Below, in pieces: positions 8,396 to 17,995 of a stretch of DNA of 64,000 nucleotides. How positions within the stretch are numbered: the stretch's first letter is position 1; each line of letters starts with the position of its first letter. The notes under the pieces were generated by a model. The model ran no database searches, was not told the origin of the DNA, and saw only the letters and a program-made list of their open reading frames with translations. The position numbers and the translations under genes are program-made. This DNA comes from an uncultured Rhodopila sp. (GTDB taxonomy: Bacteria; Pseudomonadota; Alphaproteobacteria; Acetobacterales; Acetobacteraceae): assembly GCA_903851415.1 (NCBI GenBank), contig CAINOE010000049.1, positions 62,001 through 126,000 of the forward strand, written 5' to 3'.

Positions 8396-8842
8396 ATGCA
8401 CGATGCCATGCTGACCGGCGCGCAAAGGCGGTTCGTGGACTGCGCCCGGGTCGCCCGCCTGGCGACCGCGGATCGTCTGGGCGCACCGCATCTCGTGCCG
8501 GTCTGTTTCTGCCTCGATGAGATGTCGGTCTACATCACCGTGGACGAGAAGCCGAAGCGCACGGACAGTCCGCTCAAGCGGCTGCGCAACATCCGCGAGA
8601 ATCCCGCCGTCGCGGTGACGGTCGATCGCTGGGACGAGGACTGGGCCCGGCTCGCCTGGGTGATGCTGCGCGGTTCGGCCGAGATATTGATCGGCGGCGA
8701 CGAACACGATCGCGCGCAAGCGGCTTTGCGCCGGCGATACGAGCAATACCGCGCGATGGATCTCGCACCGTTGCCGGTGATCGCCGTGCGCATCCGGAGC
8801 GTCCTGTCCTGGGGCGCCCTGGATTGGCCGCCCGGTCAGTGA
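8396..8842 (+). CDS. PPOX-class F420-dependent oxidoreductase (TIGR03668-like)
   Basis: A 148-residue split-barrel flavin/deazaflavin-binding protein. Family hallmarks are ARVARLATADRLGAPHLVPV near the N-terminus, DEKPKR, and the central RENPAVAVTVDRWDEDWARL strand, followed by VMLRGSAEIL. The frame is open for 50 codons upstream, but homology begins at about residue 8 of the ATG at 8396, so that or the ATG at 8408 is the start; no strong RBS separates them. Relatives use F420 or FMN as cofactor; the substrate is unknown. Its 3' end overlaps the convergent SDR gene by 7 nt. Confidence 0.8.
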   Translation: MHDAMLTGAQRRFVDCARVARLATADRLGAPHLVPVCFCLDEMSVYITVDEKPKRTDSPLKRLRNIRENPAVAVTVDRWDEDWARLAWVMLRGSAEILIGGDEHDRAQAALRRRYEQYRAMDLAPLPVIAVRIRSVLSWGALDWPPGQ

Positions 8843-9612
8843 CCGATGTAGTCCATCCGGCCGCCATCCACCGCCAGCACCTGGCCGGTCACCCAGCCGG
8901 CATCGGGCGAGGCGAAGAACGCCACCGCGTTGGCGATATCCTCCGGCTCCCCGATGCGTCCCGTCATCGCGAGGGCGGCGATCTTCTGCGCCCGTTCCTT
9001 CCAGGCGTCTTCGCCGCTGCCGGCCTGCGTCATGTCGGTCTGCACGAACCCGGGCGCCACCGCGTTCACAGTGATGCCGTGCGCGCCCAGCTCCATGGCG
9101 AAGCGCAGGGTGAGGATTTGCGCCTCCGCCTTGGTGGCGGCGTAGAACGCGTTGCCGGGCAGGGAGGTGCCGATCGCCGCGACCGAGGTGATGTTGACGA
9201 TGCGGCCGTATTTCTGCCGCCGCATGTCGGTCATGACCGCGCGCGTGGTGTGGATGACGCCGTCCACGTTGACCTGGCGCATCCGCTCCAGCTTTTCCTG
9301 GTCGTAGCTGTCCAGGGTTCCCTTGTGGGCGATGCCGGCATTGTTCACCAGGATCGTCACCGGCCCGAACGCGGCCGAGACGCGGTCCACCATGCCTTCC
9401 ACCGCGGCGTCATCGGCCACGTCGGCGGCCACGGCGATCGCCCGGCCCCCGGAGTCCGTGATGTCGGCGACCAAAGCCTCCGCGGCATCCTCATTGGAGA
9501 CGAAATTGACGCAGACCGAGGCGCCCTCCCGCGCCAGCCGACGCGCGATGGCCCGTCCTATGCCTCTGCCACCGCCCGTCACCAGCGCCACCTGATCGCG
9601 CCAATCCGCCAT
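8836..9612 (-). CDS. Short-chain dehydrogenase/reductase (FabG-like)
   Basis: A 258-residue NAD(P)-dependent SDR. The Rossmann motif TGGGRGIGRA, the structural NNAG, the catalytic Ser in NITSVAA, the YAATKAE Tyr/Lys pair, and the C-terminal DGGRMDYIGH are all intact. It resembles acetoacetyl-CoA or 3-oxoacyl-ACP reductases. The ATG at 9612 is chosen over an upstream start because GGAGG lies 4 nt before it and family members start near the TGxxxGIG strand. It is monocistronic and convergent with the PPOX gene. Substrate not determinable. Confidence 0.88.
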   Translation of the reverse strand: MADWRDQVALVTGGGRGIGRAIARRLAREGASVCVNFVSNEDAAEALVADITDSGGRAIAVAADVADDAAVEGMVDRVSAAFGPVTILVNNAGIAHKGTLDSYDQEKLERMRQVNVDGVIHTTRAVMTDMRRQKYGRIVNITSVAAIGTSLPGNAFYAATKAEAQILTLRFAMELGAHGITVNAVAPGFVQTDMTQAGSGEDAWKERAQKIAALAMTGRIGEPEDIANAVAFFASPDAGWVTGQVLAVDGGRMDYIGH

Positions 9613-10062
9613 GCAAGCCTCCAGACTTCGAAACCGTTCGTGAGAAAACAGATTACTCCAAGCCAACAGCCGGCGGGGTCACAAGAGGCGGACCCCGCGC
9701 ACGGATTGAAACCGCGACCGCCTTCGGGCGATCCGGATTCCAGGCCGCTTCGCGCACCGCAGGGACTGCTTCGTGATCCCGCTCCCGGACCGCATCCGGA
9801 AAATAACGATATCCGCGTTCGGCATGATATTGTTGCCAGTCCTACATCAAACGATCGCGAACTCGGCGCCGCCGCGGCCGACGGCCCTGTAATCATGCGG
9901 ACGACAGGCATTATCGCCAACTTCACAATTGCGTCGGGGCGGCGTTGGCGTCCGCCGGCACCGGTCCGCGGCGGTCCGACTCGTTGGCGCGCCTGACGCT
10001 CCGTTTCGGTTGCATCGGCGATTGACAGAAGCGGGGCGGTGCCACTACCGCATCGGCCTGCG
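9613..10062. other. Intergenic region between divergent genes
   Basis: 450 bases between the SDR and the GT9 gene, which diverge. I see no gene here. An AT-richer segment (about 9795-9930, with GATATTGTTGCC near 9825) could hold promoters for either side, but no convincing -35/-10 pair or repeat was found. Confidence 0.5.
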
Positions 10063-11130
10063 ATGGAGGACCGATTGGACGCGATCACCGGTGCGGAACA
10101 GATCGCCGCCCCGCCGCCGCAACACCCCGTTGCGGTAGTGCAACCGCTGCCCGGCATCGGCGACATGGTCTGGCACCTGCCGCACATCCGCGCGATCGCC
10201 GCCTATGCCGGGGGACCGGTGACGGTGATCGCCAAGCCGCGCTCGCTGGCGGATCAGCTTCTTGCGGACGATCCGGCCGTTGCGGGAATCGTATGGATCG
10301 ACCTCAACCCGAAGGGGCGCCGCGGCGCGCATGACGGCGTCCGCGGCTTTCTGCGGCTGGTGCGCACGCTGCGCGCGCACCGCTTCGGCACGCTGATCAT
10401 GCTGCACCACAGCGACACCATCGCCGCCGCCGCCCGCCTCGCCGGGATCGCCGATCGGCGGGGGTATGGATTCGGGGTGCAAAGGCTGTTCCTGAACCAC
10501 GGACCGTTCCTGCCGCGGGAGGTCGCCGGGCTGCACCAGCACACGCGGGCGACACGCTATCTGCGGGCCGCGGGCATTCCGCTGGCGTCGGAGGAACCCT
10601 CGCTCAGCGTCCCGGCGGTGGCGCGCAGCGAAGCCCGCGCCCGGCTTGGCGGCGGTCTGGTGCCGTTTGTCGCCGTCGGCATCGCCAGCAGCGAGGCCAT
10701 CAAGCAATGGGGGCCGATCCGCTTTGCCGAACTGGTTGGCGCGCTGCTCGATCATGGCTGGCGCAGGGTCGTCCTTGTCGGCGGCCCGGACGAAAGCGCA
10801 TCGGCGGCTCATATCATGAGCGCTTTGGGTGAGCGGGCGCACTACGTGCGGCTCGCCCTGGGGTGGCACCTGCGCGACGTTCAGGGCCTGCTGGCGGAGG
10901 CCGCCTTCTACGCCGGCAATGACACCGGCGTGATGAACATGGCGGCCGCCATCGGCAAGCGAACCTATGCGCTGTTCGGCACCACGCCGCCGTTTCACCA
11001 TGCCAGCCAGATTGTCGCGATCTGCTCGCCGAATACCGGCGTGCGCGACGGCATGGACCGCCTGACCCTGGACGCCGTGCTGGCGGCGATCGTCCGCGAC
11101 AGGGGCAGCCTGGCGCCGCCGGAGGACTAG
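10063..11130 (+). CDS. Glycosyltransferase family 9 (heptosyltransferase-like)
   Basis: A 355-residue GT-B glycosyltransferase of the ADP-heptose:LPS heptosyltransferase family. Evidence: VVQPLPGIGDMVWHLPHIRA at the N-terminus; the acceptor-side VGIASSEAIKQWG; and the donor-binding block YAGNDTGVMNMAAAIGKRTYALFGTT. It should act at the cytoplasmic face of the inner membrane on LPS core or another glycan. An in-frame GTG lies 24 nt upstream of the chosen ATG; neither has a good RBS. It stands alone, without other LPS genes nearby, so the sugar transferred is unknown. Confidence 0.85.
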   Translation: MEDRLDAITGAEQIAAPPPQHPVAVVQPLPGIGDMVWHLPHIRAIAAYAGGPVTVIAKPRSLADQLLADDPAVAGIVWIDLNPKGRRGAHDGVRGFLRLVRTLRAHRFGTLIMLHHSDTIAAAARLAGIADRRGYGFGVQRLFLNHGPFLPREVAGLHQHTRATRYLRAAGIPLASEEPSLSVPAVARSEARARLGGGLVPFVAVGIASSEAIKQWGPIRFAELVGALLDHGWRRVVLVGGPDESASAAHIMSALGERAHYVRLALGWHLRDVQGLLAEAAFYAGNDTGVMNMAAAIGKRTYALFGTTPPFHHASQIVAICSPNTGVRDGMDRLTLDAVLAAIVRDRGSLAPPED

Positions 11131-11231
11131 CGGAACCGGGTGCGCAGGGCGGGCTGTTGCATGACCCGGCTGCGTTCCTGGCCGGTCGTGCGGCGAAGTT
11201 CGGGATCGCTGATCCAGTCCGGCGTGAGCAT
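11127..11231 (-). pseudogene. Possible gene remnant (34-codon tail)
   Basis: Minus-strand frame open from a stop near 11330 down to a TAG at 11127-11129. From the ATG at 11231 it reads a 34-residue peptide containing DWISDPELRRTTGQERSRV and ending PALRTRFR. Codon use is coding-like and the peptide looks like a protein C-terminus, but there is no RBS and no recognisable upstream part. It overlaps the GT9 stop by 3 nt. It may be a fragment of a lost gene. Confidence 0.25.
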
Positions 11232-11431
11232 CGGGCGCTCCAGTGACGCAAACGCGCGCAGCGCCGCGGATGGGCGGCGAGCTGACCCATGATCAGCAGG
11301 ACGGTCACGGTGCCGGGAGCCGGTAAGTATCTACACTGTTCGTAAATTGTTCACGCTTGGCGTTGCTCAAATGACAAGCGACGCTCCGTCCACTCTATGC
11401 ACCATTCCGGCCATGCCCGAGACTTCGCCTC

Positions 11432-12436
11432 ATGGCACCTGACACCCCGCAACGGCCCGCTCCTCAGCGCAAATCGCGTCTGCGCCGGTGGACCGCTCTT
11501 GTCCTGTGCATCGGAGCGGTGATCTATTTCGGTGGAGATTACGTCGTTGTCTACACGAGCGACGCCTATGTGCAGTCCGACTTCGTGCCCATCGCACCCG
11601 AGGTGGCAGGCATCGTTCAGTCGGTCGCGGTGAGGGATAACCAGTTCGTCAAGACCGGCGACCGCCTTTTCCAGCTCGACCCCGAATCCTACCGTCTCAC
11701 TCTCGCGCTCATGCAGGATCGGGTGGCCGACGCCATCGCGGACGTGGACGAGAAGACAGCCGCCGCGGCCGTGACCGTGTCGCAGATCGATTCGGCCACC
11801 GCGGCGCTTCTGCTGGCACGGCAAGAATACGACCGCGTCAATTCCCTGGCGGCGGACCAGGCCATGTCCAGGGAGCAACTGGACCGCGCGACTGAAGAGT
11901 TGCGCCGAGCGCAAGACCAGCTGACCCGGGCGCGTGCCCAAGCCGTCGTGGCCGCACGCCAGGTAAACGTGGCGAAGGCCGCCGTCGCAACCGCCAAGGG
12001 CCAACAGGCAATCGCAGCTTATGACCTCTCCCGAACCGAGATCAATGCGCCGGTGGACGGCTATGTGACGAACGTGACCTTGCGCCCCGGCGTCTATGCC
12101 AAGGTGGGATCCCCGCTGATTGGCATGGTGGACGACAACCGCTTCCGCATCACCGCGAACTTCAAGGAATACGTGGCCGCCGGCCTGAACCCGGGCAAGA
12201 CAGTCTGGATCTGGCTTGACAGCCATCCCTGGCAGCTATTCCAGGGGCGCGTGGAAAGCGTCGGCCGCGGCATCGCCCGTCAGGACACGCCCGGTCTCCT
12301 CCTACCCTATGTGGCACCCACCACCAACTGGGTCTCCCTTCTGCGCCGGTTGCCCGTCACGATCGTCTTCGACCCGCCGGTCCCGCGGAGCGATCTCTAC
12401 ATGGGAACGGACGCGCGCGTCCTGATCATCCGGTGA
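11432..12436 (+). CDS. HlyD/EmrA-type membrane fusion protein
   Basis: A 334-residue periplasmic adaptor. One N-terminal membrane anchor (WTALVLCIGAVIYFGGDYVV) is followed by the first biotinyl-lipoyl half (DAYVQSDFVPIAPEVAGIV), a long alpha-helical hairpin (about residues 95-195), the second lipoyl half (TEINAPVDGYVTNVTLRPG) and a beta-barrel region. The gene ends 49 nt before a FUSC-family gene, the AaeA-AaeB arrangement for export of aromatic acids or similar compounds. Since the FUSC gene carries a stop, the pump may be inactive. The AT-rich leader at 11320-11360 has a TGTTCGTAAATTGTTCA direct repeat that could be regulatory. Confidence 0.85.
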   Translation: MAPDTPQRPAPQRKSRLRRWTALVLCIGAVIYFGGDYVVVYTSDAYVQSDFVPIAPEVAGIVQSVAVRDNQFVKTGDRLFQLDPESYRLTLALMQDRVADAIADVDEKTAAAAVTVSQIDSATAALLLARQEYDRVNSLAADQAMSREQLDRATEELRRAQDQLTRARAQAVVAARQVNVAKAAVATAKGQQAIAAYDLSRTEINAPVDGYVTNVTLRPGVYAKVGSPLIGMVDDNRFRITANFKEYVAAGLNPGKTVWIWLDSHPWQLFQGRVESVGRGIARQDTPGLLLPYVAPTTNWVSLLRRLPVTIVFDPPVPRSDLYMGTDARVLIIR

Positions 12437-12485
12437 GAAGGGGGCGCCGCGCCGCGTCGGACAGTCACCGGTACCCGCACCGGCA

Positions 12486-13577
12486 ATGAGTGGTCCAGGG
12501 CACATCCTCGAGCGGTTGGGACGGGAGAGCAGGACTGAGGTCGATTCCATCTCGTTTTCCGGTGCGACGGCGGGACTGGCGTTTCGCGCAGCTTTGGCAG
12601 GGGTGGTCGCCATCGTGGTGGCGATGGCCATCAATCTCGACGATCCCTATTGGGCGGGCATCACCGCCTTCGGGATGCTGCAGCGGGACGTGACCACCAC
12701 GCTCTCACGCTCGCTCGACCGCGTGCTCGGCACCATCGCCGGCGCCGCCCTTGGCTATGTGGTGGCCGCTACCGTGGCGGATCATGTGATCTTTTTCACC
12801 CTCTGCGTGGCGATCGTCAGCTTCACGCTCTATGCCCAGGCGCGGGTCGACCACAGCTATGCGGTGCTGCTGGTGGGCGTCACGTCGCTCCTCGTGATGT
12901 TCGGCTCGCTCTCGACGCCCGACGCGGCCCTGAGCCTCGCGGTATACCGGGCCCTCGAGATTCTCGTCGGGGCGACAGCGGCGAGCGTTGTGAACATGCT
13001 GCTGGCCCCCGACCGGGGCAGTCCCCGGAAGGATTCCGCGAAGCCAGGCGTCTTCTCGACGCCCGTTGATGAGGACCAGTTGGTCATCGCCATCACCGCC
13101 GGCCTGGCCATCGCGTCGGTGCCGAGCGTCTGGTACAGCCTCGAGCTGCCGGGCCTCGGCCAGACGCCCATCACCGCCTTCGTCATCATGATCGCCATTC
13201 AGCGCGACCCGCACTGGACCGCTGCGACGCGCGCCTTTGGCTGCCTCGCGGGGGGCGCCTAGGGGCTGTTGTGCCTCGGCGTCATCGACGACTCCATGTT
13301 CCTCTGGGTGGGGCTGCTCTTTTCCGGGCTCTGCGTTTCGGGCCACATTCTCCACCGCAACGGCGAGGCCTCCTCCATGGGCCAACAAGCGGGTGTCGCC
13401 GTCATCATGGCCATGGCGGAGGGCAACGCTCCCTCGCCCGACATATTGCCGGCCATCGATCGGCTGGTAGGGATCTTTGGCGGCATCGTGCTGGTGGCCG
13501 TGTTCCAGACTCTGCTTTCGCCCTTGGTACGTTGGTTTATTTTAACAGTCGTCCAGGCATCAGGCAGGAGATCCTGA
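12486..13577 (+). pseudogene. FUSC-family (AaeB-like) transporter gene with in-frame stop
   Basis: Frame 12486-13262 encodes 258 residues with a FUSC-type N-terminal membrane half (GLAFRAALAGVVAIVVAMAI, then DDPYWAGITAFGMLQRDVT), then hits TAG at 13260-13262. The same frame continues open for 104 more codons, clearly still membrane protein (FLWVGLLFSGLCVSGHIL, IFGGIVLVAVFQTLLSPLV), to TGA at 13575-13577. The restored product would be 363 residues, a sensible length for a single FUSC module. So this is one gene broken by a nonsense codon or a base-call error. It pairs with the HlyD gene upstream. Confidence 0.82.
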
Positions 13578-13787
13578 ACCTGCCGTGACGGGTGTCAAAC
13601 TCAACGCGGGTTGGTATCAGTCACGGATCGCGCGGGCGATCAGATCGATGGCCGCCGGCCCGAGACGATCGCAGGACTGTGCCGAATGGTCGAATGCGAC
13701 GGCCTGATGCGCCCGGGGCGGAAACGCCTCAGCGGAGGTTCCCCGGCCCACTTTCCTGGCAGCGGGGCAGAGCACATCCCTCGGCGC

Positions 13788-14990
13788 TCACCGCAAACCC
13801 TCGCAGAAAGTCTGGATACGCCTCAAACCCTCCAGCAGCTCGTCATCCGCCGTCGCGGTGCTGATCCGCAGGAACGGGCTCATGTGATAGGCCGCGCCGT
13901 GCACGGTGGCGACATGCTGCTCCTCCAGCAGCGCCAGGCAGACATCCTCGTCATTATCCAGCCGGCGTCCGCCCGCCGTGGTTTTCCCGAGGCATCCCGC
14001 GACGTTGGGGAACACATAGAACGCGCCCTCCGGCTTGTGGCAACTGATCCCCTTCGAGGCGTTGAGCATCTCCACCGCCAAATCGCGCCGCCGCCTGTAC
14101 GCGGCGACCTGCACCTCCACGCCGTCGCGCGGACCGTCGAGAGCCGCCGCCGCCGCCGCCTGGCCGACAGTGGAAACGCCGGCCGTCGCCTGGCCTTGCA
14201 TGACGGTCATTGCCTTGATCAGAGGCTTCGGACCGCCGGCAAAGCCGATGCGCCAGCCGGTCATGGCGTAGGTTTTCGAAACCCCGGACACGGTCAAGGT
14301 CCGATCCTTCAGGTCCGGCGCGACCTCGGCGAAGGTCGAGGCCTTGAAGCCGTCGAACACCAGATGCTCATACATGTCGTCCGACAGGATCCAGACATGC
14401 GGGTGCCGGCGCATCACCGCGGCGATCGCGGCGATCTCCTCCGCCGAGCAACAGGCGCCGGTCGGGTTGTTGGGATTGTTCAAAATCAGCCACCTGGTGC
14501 GCGGCGTTATGGCGGCGTCGAGATCCTCCGCGCGCGGCTTGAAGCCGTTGTTCTGCGGGCAGGTCACCAGCACCGGCACGCCTTCGCACAACTGCACCAT
14601 CTGGGTGTAGGCGATCCACGACGGCACCGGGATCACAACTTCATCCCCCGGATCAACCGTGACCATCAGCGCATTGTAAAGACACTGTTTCCCGCCGTTC
14701 GAGACGGTGATCTCGTCCAGCGCATACGCCAGGTTCGAGTCGCGTCTGAACTTCCGCTGGATCGCCTGTTTCAGCGCCTGCGTGCCATCCTGCGGCGGGT
14801 ATTTGGTGTCGCCGGCCAAAGCGGCCTGATGCGCCGCCTCGATCGCCCAACGCGGGCTGTCGAAATTCGGCTCTCCGGTCGTCAGCGTGATCACCGGCTT
14901 GCCGGCGGCCTTCAGCTCGCGCGCCTTGATCGTCATCTGCACGCTGGCCGAGAGTTCGACCCGGCTCAGGCGCTGCGCGAAACCGGGCAT
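13788..14990 (-). CDS. Class I pyridoxal-phosphate aminotransferase
   Basis: A 400-residue fold-type I aminotransferase of the aspartate aminotransferase Ib group. Marks are TTGEPNFDSP, the LNNPNNPTGACCSAEEI loop, SDDMYEHLVFDG, and the Schiff-base lysine in [16 protein letters not shown]; the arginine for the alpha-carboxylate is in PFLRISTATAD. It is the second gene of a two-gene operon, one base after the stop of a paralog at 14992. Both probably use glutamate/2-oxoglutarate; substrate differences cannot be read from sequence. Confidence 0.88.
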   Translation of the reverse strand: MPGFAQRLSRVELSASVQMTIKARELKAAGKPVITLTTGEPNFDSPRWAIEAAHQAALAGDTKYPPQDGTQALKQAIQRKFRRDSNLAYALDEITVSNGGKQCLYNALMVTVDPGDEVVIPVPSWIAYTQMVQLCEGVPVLVTCPQNNGFKPRAEDLDAAITPRTRWLILNNPNNPTGACCSAEEIAAIAAVMRRHPHVWILSDDMYEHLVFDGFKASTFAEVAPDLKDRTLTVSGVSKTYAMTGWRIGFAGGPKPLIKAMTVMQGQATAGVSTVGQAAAAAALDGPRDGVEVQVAAYRRRRDLAVEMLNASKGISCHKPEGAFYVFPNVAGCLGKTTAGGRRLDNDEDVCLALLEEQHVATVHGAAYHMSPFLRISTATADDELLEGLRRIQTFCEGLR

Positions 14991-14991
14991 G

Positions 14992-16230
<1,239 letters not shown>

Positions 16231-16325
16231 CTAGACAAGCGCCGGCAGGGCGGCAACTGTTGCTGCGGCTGCCGGCGGCGTGGCTGAACTGCGCTGGCGG
16301 CGGTTCACTCGAAGGGAGGACGATG

Positions 16326-16652
16326 ATGCTCTATGAACTGCGGATCTACGAAGCCGTGCCCGGCCGCCTGCCGGACCTGAACAAGCGGTTCAGCACGATC
16401 ACGCTGAAGATCTGGGAGAAGCACGGCATCCGCCAGGCCGGGTTCTGGACCACGGTCATCGGCGAGTCGAACCAGGCGCTGTATTACATGGTGGCATGGG
16501 AGTCGCTGGCGGAGCGCGAGGCCAAATGGAACGCGTTCATGGCCGATCCGGAATGGCAGGCGGCACGGGCGGAGACCGAGGCGAACGGGCCGATCGTTGC
16601 GAAAGTAACGAATCTGATCCTGGGCCCGACGCCGTATTCGGCGGTGCAGTAG
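16326..16652 (+). CDS. NIPSNAP-family protein
   Basis: A 108-residue dimeric alpha/beta-barrel protein of the NIPSNAP family. Hallmarks are MLYELRIYEAVPGRLPDLNK at the start, GFWTTVIGESNQALYYMVAW in the middle and the last strand ending LILGPTPYS. The ATG at 16326 sits 6 nt after GGAGG (16315-16319); the ATG at 16323 would be too close. The molecular role of bacterial members is poorly defined. It is a single-gene unit just upstream of greB. Confidence 0.85.
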   Translation: MLYELRIYEAVPGRLPDLNKRFSTITLKIWEKHGIRQAGFWTTVIGESNQALYYMVAWESLAEREAKWNAFMADPEWQAARAETEANGPIVAKVTNLILGPTPYSAVQ

Positions 16653-16705
16653 GCGCGGGCAGGGCCGGGATGCCGGCATGCGCCGCCGCGTGCTACTGAG
16701 GCAAT

Positions 16706-17239
16706 ATGACCGACGCTGACGACGAAGACGGGCCGCCCCGGCTGGCGGGCGGCAAATTCTACATGACTCCGCACGGCCGTCATCGGCTGAAGGCGGAGTT
16801 CGACGCGCTGCGCTCCGACCGCCACCGGGTGGTCGAGATCGTCGCCTGGGCGGCGGGGAACGGCGATCGCAGCGAGAATGCCGACTACAAGGAGGGCAAG
16901 CGCCGGCTGCGCGAAATCGACCGCCGGCTGCGCTTCCTGACCAACCGGCTGGCGCATGCCGAGGTCGTCGATCCGGCGGCTCAAACGCAGCGCGACCGGG
17001 TGTTCTTCGGGGCTACCGTAACGTATGCCAACGAGCGCGATGAAGAAGTCACCGTAACGATTGTCGGGGTGGATGAGGCGGACATGGGGGCAGGGACGAT
17101 CAGCATCGGCTCCCCGGTCGCGCTGGCGATGCTGCGGGCGCGGCGCGGCGATGAGGTGGTGGTGCGCACGCCGCGCGGTCCGGAGGTGCTGGAGATCGTC
17201 GAGATCGCGTATCCGCCCGCCGGCGCGGGATCGCTTTAG
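16706..17239 (+). CDS. greB: Transcription elongation factor GreB
   Basis: A 177-residue Gre factor that binds the RNA polymerase secondary channel and stimulates cleavage of backtracked RNA. The N-terminal coiled coil carries the GreB-type sequence GNGDRSENADYKEGKRRLRE and then RRLRFLTNRLAHAEVVDP, with the acidic tip residues present. The C-terminal FKBP-like domain includes VTIVGVDEADMGAGTIS and ends with a TPRGPEVLEIVEIAY strand. GreB rather than GreA is indicated by DRSENADY followed by KRRLREIDRR. The stop overlaps the stop of the broken vapC on the other strand. Confidence 0.92.
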   Translation: MTDADDEDGPPRLAGGKFYMTPHGRHRLKAEFDALRSDRHRVVEIVAWAAGNGDRSENADYKEGKRRLREIDRRLRFLTNRLAHAEVVDPAAQTQRDRVFFGATVTYANERDEEVTVTIVGVDEADMGAGTISIGSPVALAMLRARRGDEVVVRTPRGPEVLEIVEIAYPPAGAGSL

Positions 17240-17630
17240 TCCGGGATGGAGGGGCGGATGTCGGTGCGGGTGAAGTCGTTGCCCTTGAACAGCAGCGGCA
17301 GGCCGGTCGCCCTGGCCAGTGCATACGCGAAACAGTCGCCGATGTTCAGTCCGGCCTGATGCCGCCCTTTGCCGAAACTGCGGAAGGCATTGATTGCGAT
17401 CATGGCTTGTTGGGGCGTGACGGCGGCGACCTCCGCGCCGGTCAGTGCAAAGGAACGCTCTACCCGTTCGCGCCCGGCGTCATGCTTGCGGCCTTCGACG
17501 ACGAAGGACAGCTCGACGCGGGTGACCGCCTAAACGCGGCGGGTGGCGGCGCCCGCAATCGCTTCGGCCTATCCTCGGTGGTCCTCCTCGTGGAAGAGGA
17601 TGCCACGATGGCGGATGTGTCGATCACCAT
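17236..17630 (-). pseudogene. Broken vapC toxin gene (frameshift and two stops)
   Basis: The minus strand reads MVIDTSAIVA from the ATG at 17630, a perfect PIN-domain start. Then a 1-base slip is needed to continue ILFHEEDHRG, after which the same frame has TAG, AEAIAGAATRRV, a second TAG, and then a clean PIN body: AVTRVELSFVVEGRKHDAGR, QAMIAINAFRSFGKGRHQAG, GDCFAYALARATGLPLLFKG and the C-terminal NDFTRTDIRP. So the toxin of this VapBC pair is inactivated by at least three lesions while the antitoxin upstream remains intact. The downstream stop shares bases with the greB stop. Confidence 0.8.
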
Positions 17631-17887
17631 CAGGGCCACATACCGGTCTCATCATAGCCGACAATTGCGTCCGGCGTGCGGGTGTCGAAGTCGGGTAATT
17701 CCGCGCACTCCCGGCCCAATTCGGCAAGCCCATCGGCCAGCCGGGCGGTTTGGCCGCGCCGCAGCCGCTCGCGCTGCAAACGCTCCGCCAGGGCGATGCG
17801 GATAGCATCCATCGGGGTTTCACCGGTCAGCGAGGCGACTTCCCGGGCCAGCCGATCGGCTTCCTTGTCTTTCAGGCTCAACGCCAT
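17630..17887 (-). CDS. VapB antitoxin (Rv0623/PSK type)
   Basis: The 85-residue antitoxin of a type II module. MALSLKDKEADRLAREVASL followed by TGETPMDAIRIALAERLQRE is the PSK/Rv0623-like VapB DNA-binding region; the tail LPDFDTRTPDAIVGYDETGM is the toxin-binding segment. The stop overlaps the toxin ATG by one base (17630). As the toxin is destroyed, this is now an orphan antitoxin, which might still repress its own promoter or neutralise related VapC proteins. Confidence 0.85.
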   Translation of the reverse strand: MALSLKDKEADRLAREVASLTGETPMDAIRIALAERLQRERLRRGQTARLADGLAELGRECAELPDFDTRTPDAIVGYDETGMWP

Positions 17888-17995
17888 GGCGCGGGTCCCG
17901 GTATAGAAACTGTTCTTGGAGACAGATTATTTCGTGGCAACGGCAATACCACCGCAGCCCATGTACAAGGACGGCGGCAATTGCATGCCGGGGCG

